NCBI GenBank assembly: GCA_965208605.1
Contig: OZ242345.1
Span: 2,733,284-2,797,283, forward strand
Origin: UBA9659 sp965208605
GTDB lineage: Bacteria; Pseudomonadota; Gammaproteobacteria; Pseudomonadales; Azotimanducaceae
Reading direction: 5' to 3'
DNA: 64,000 nucleotides
Below the pieces are notes generated by a model. It worked only from the letters and a program-made list of their open reading frames with translations, was not told the DNA's origin and ran no database searches. Positions 61,426 to 64,000 of this stretch are shown here, one piece after another (position 1 is the first letter of the stretch; each line of letters opens with the position of its first letter). A program made the translations under genes and the position numbers.

Positions 61426-63975
61426 ATGATGTCAGAAGATGCCCCTGAGCAGCTGCTCGATCTACCCATCGTTACCCTGCGGGATATGGTGGTATATCCC
61501 TATGGGGTTCAGCCCTTGTTTATCGGTACCAAGAAGTCCATCAGAGCACTGGAATATGCCCAGGCCGAAGATCAAGGTAAAAGAATCTTGCTGATCGCCA
61601 AACAGGACATCCAGGACGACAATCCCGGTATCAGTGATTTATTCAGATTTGGCACCCTGGCGACCATATTGCAACTTATCCGCCTACCCGATCGGACGAT
61701 CAAAATCCTCGTGGAAGGTGTCCAGCGCGCTGAGGTAACGGCAATCCGTAACCGGTCCGGCTTCTTTACCGGTGATGTTACGCTGATTCCAGAGGCTGAA
61801 ATCCCGCCGGCTGAGGCCGATGTGTTGCTTCACGACCTGCTGGAAACCTTCAGCGATTATGTTCGACAAAGCAAAAAAGTCCCGCCAGAGGTGATGGCTT
61901 CCCTCTCCAACATCATGGAACCCAGTCGATTGGTTGACACCATCGCCGCCCAGCTCAGTGTGAAGTTGGCGCTCAGACAGCAGCTATTGGAGGCGGTGGA
62001 CCTCAGGGAGCGGATAGCGCAGTTGTTGAGTTATTTGGAAGGGGAGCTGGAACTGGCATCAGTAGGGCAACGCATCCGCGGCCGGGTCAAGAAGCAGATG
62101 GAGAAGAGTCAGCGAGACTACTATCTGAATGAGCAGATGAAGGCTATTCAGAAGGAAATGGGAGATGCAGATGATATCCCGAATGAAATTGAACAGATGC
62201 AAAAGCGCCTTAAAAATTCCGGCATGCACAAGGAAGCAAAAGAGAAGACCCAAGGCGAAGTAAAAAAACTCCAAATGATGGCACCCATGTCCGCCGAAGC
62301 CACCGTAGTCAGAAGCTATATTGACTGGATGCTGAACACCCCCTGGAAAAAACGCTCCAAGGTGCGCACCGACATTGTCGCCGCTAAGGCGGTGCTGGAA
62401 GCGGATCATTATGGTCTGGATGAGGTGAAGGAGCGAATTATTGAATATCTGGCAGTGCAGAAGCGGGTCAAAAAAATTAAGGGACCGGTACTGTGCCTGG
62501 TGGGTCCCCCGGGGGTGGGTAAGACCTCGCTGGGCGAATCTATCGCCCGTGCGACCCATCGGGAATTTGTGCGGGTGGCGCTTGGTGGCGTCAGAGACGA
62601 GGCGGAAATACGTGGGCACCGACGTACTTACATCGGTTCAATGCCCGGTAAAATCATCCAGAAACTTGCCCGAGCAAAGGTAAAGAACCCGCTCTTCCTG
62701 CTGGATGAAATTGACAAGATAGGTCAAGACCATCGCGGCGACCCGGCAGCGGCATTGCTTGAAGTGCTTGATCCTGAGCAGAACAATTCCTTTAATGACC
62801 ACTACATGGAAGTCGATTATGACTTATCAGAGGTGATGTTTATTTGCACCTCTAACACCATGAATATCCCCGCCGCACTGCTTGATAGGATGGAGATCAT
62901 TCGTATTCCGGGTTACACCGAGGACGAGAAGCTCAACATCGCCAACCGTTATCTCGTGCCTAAACAATTGGAAAATAGCGGCTTGCAGACTCAAGAGTTG
63001 TCCATTGATGAGACTGCAGTGCTGAATTTGATTCGCCACTACACCCGCGAAGCAGGGGTGCGTAATCTAGAAAGAGAGATTGCCAAAATATGCCGCAAGG
63101 TCGTCAAGCAAAGTGCCTTGAAAGACAGCGACCAGCAAGCACTTAAGAAGCCTCTCAAGAAGCCCCTCAAGAAGGATGCCAAGAAAAGCACTCAGCAGGA
63201 GGCTGCCCTAAAGAAAACGGCTACCCAGCGAGGCAGTAAGAAGCACCAACCCGCCCCCATAGAGCATATTGCTCTTACCTCGAAAAATCTTGAAGACTAC
63301 TCTGGTGTCTGGAAGTATCGCTTCGGCCGAGCCGAAGAAGAAGATCATGTCGGGCAGGTGACCGGTCTGGCGGTGACCAACGTCGGTGGGGAATTATTGT
63401 CCATTGAGGCTGTCGCTGTACGCGGCACGGGTAAGCATACGAAAACCGGTTCCCTCGGCGATGTCATGCAAGAATCTATACAAGCGGCGATTACCGTGGT
63501 GCGAAGTCGCGCCGCGGTACTCGGTATCGCTCAGGATTTCCATGAGAAGTATGACCTGCATATCCACATGCCAGAAGGTGCTACACCAAAGGATGGACCC
63601 AGCGCGGGCATTGCCCTATGTACTGTATTGGTATCGGTTTTGACTGGCATTCCCGCGCGCGCTGAGCTTGCCATGACCGGTGAGATCACCCTGAGAGGGG
63701 AAGTCCTGGCAATAGGTGGCTTGAAGGAAAAGCTACTCGCTGCCCATCGGGGCGGTATCCGCGAGGTATTGATACCGGATGAAAATCGACGAGAGTTGAA
63801 AGAGATTCCCGATAAGATCAAAGATGACCTGCTTATCCGACCGGTGAAATGGATCGATGAGGTCTTCGAAGTGGCTTTGCAAAGAGTGCCCGAACCCCTG
63901 CTTGAAGAGGCTGCTACTGCTAGCACTCGCGCCGGGAAGTCGCCAGAAGAGAAGCCCAGAATTAGCCGGCACTAG
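61426..63975 (+). CDS. lon: ATP-dependent protease Lon
   Basis: 849 residues (E. coli 784). LAN domain at the N terminus (LPIVTLRDMVVYPYGVQPLF), Walker A GPPGVGKTSLGESIA (about 358), Walker B FLLDEIDKIG, and the Ser-Lys site PKDGPSAGIAL (about S725) with K in GLKEKLLAAHRG. Between the AAA+ and protease domains, about residues 564-608 are a lysine-rich insertion (KKPLKKPLKKDAKK and following) coded by 12-bp repeats, which accounts for most of the extra length. Two ATGs are adjacent at the start. Confidence 0.96.
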   Translation: MMSEDAPEQLLDLPIVTLRDMVVYPYGVQPLFIGTKKSIRALEYAQAEDQGKRILLIAKQDIQDDNPGISDLFRFGTLATILQLIRLPDRTIKILVEGVQRAEVTAIRNRSGFFTGDVTLIPEAEIPPAEADVLLHDLLETFSDYVRQSKKVPPEVMASLSNIMEPSRLVDTIAAQLSVKLALRQQLLEAVDLRERIAQLLSYLEGELELASVGQRIRGRVKKQMEKSQRDYYLNEQMKAIQKEMGDADDIPNEIEQMQKRLKNSGMHKEAKEKTQGEVKKLQMMAPMSAEATVVRSYIDWMLNTPWKKRSKVRTDIVAAKAVLEADHYGLDEVKERIIEYLAVQKRVKKIKGPVLCLVGPPGVGKTSLGESIARATHREFVRVALGGVRDEAEIRGHRRTYIGSMPGKIIQKLARAKVKNPLFLLDEIDKIGQDHRGDPAAALLEVLDPEQNNSFNDHYMEVDYDLSEVMFICTSNTMNIPAALLDRMEIIRIPGYTEDEKLNIANRYLVPKQLENSGLQTQELSIDETAVLNLIRHYTREAGVRNLEREIAKICRKVVKQSALKDSDQQALKKPLKKPLKKDAKKSTQQEAALKKTATQRGSKKHQPAPIEHIALTSKNLEDYSGVWKYRFGRAEEEDHVGQVTGLAVTNVGGELLSIEAVAVRGTGKHTKTGSLGDVMQESIQAAITVVRSRAAVLGIAQDFHEKYDLHIHMPEGATPKDGPSAGIALCTVLVSVLTGIPARAELAMTGEITLRGEVLAIGGLKEKLLAAHRGGIREVLIPDENRRELKEIPDKIKDDLLIRPVKWIDEVFEVALQRVPEPLLEEAATASTRAGKSPEEKPRISRH

Positions 63976-64000
63976 TAGATTTTATATTGATTAAAGGGGG

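Overview
The window is a 64 kb piece of a gammaproteobacterial chromosome of moderate GC content. The order tuf-tRNA(Trp)-secE-nusG-rplKAJL-rpoBC, the lolCDE set, the trp-folC-dedD-cvpA-purF block and the tRNA cluster followed by tig-clpP-clpX-lon are all arrangements known from Gammaproteobacteria. LpxH, LolCDE and a TonB receptor show an outer membrane. An eight-heme cytochrome suggests respiratory versatility. I cannot name the genus.

Layout. 1-12369: end of tuf, tRNA-Trp, secE, nusG, rplK, rplA, rplJ, rplL, rpoB, rpoC (all +). 12390-15651: rlmB and rnr (-). 15648-21552: an AT-rich four-gene type III-like restriction-modification operon (-), order res - small unknown gene - DUF1828-like gene - mod, with a 19-G tract near the end of mod. 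21624-22505: tRNA-Leu(CAG), then ssrA on the minus strand, split in its T loop by a ~361-nt group I intron. 22594-28063: tusA-like gene, PaaI-type thioesterase, ATP-NAD kinase-like protein, K+ channel, multiheme cytochrome with TPRs (+). 28138-29588: ppiB and a 2-hydroxyacid dehydrogenase (-). 29838-34987: M14 peptidase, TonB receptor (frame broken at a C10 tract) and SGNH hydrolase (+). 35395-38637: lolCDE. 38641-48000: DUF2062 protein, comEC, lemA, M48 protease, dgkA, clpB behind a sigma-32-like promoter. 48100-49440: MT-A70 methyltransferase behind a LexA-like box, a truncated methyltransferase and duplicated repeats. 49522-56467: trpF, trpB, trpA, folC, dedD-like, cvpA, purF. 56510-63975: lpxH (-), tRNA-Pro/Arg/His/Leu, tig, clpP, clpX, lon.

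Three things stand out. First, two homopolymer tracts (G19 in mod, C10 in the TonB receptor) sit where a change in length switches a visibly correct reading frame, so a methyltransferase and a surface receptor both look phase-variable. Second, the tmRNA gene is interrupted by a group I intron whose P1 and P7 elements can be recognised by eye. Third, the whole window is peppered with short (10-27 bp) tandem duplications. They often duplicate start or stop codons (rplK, tusA, trpF, trpA, dgkA, clpP) or lengthen linkers and signal peptides (rnr, lolE, folC, lon, cytochrome).

Larger non-coding stretches (34988-35394, 39151-39692, 49020-49521) hold a family of palindromic REP-like repeats rather than genes. 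All functional names rest on reading motifs by eye; no database search was run.
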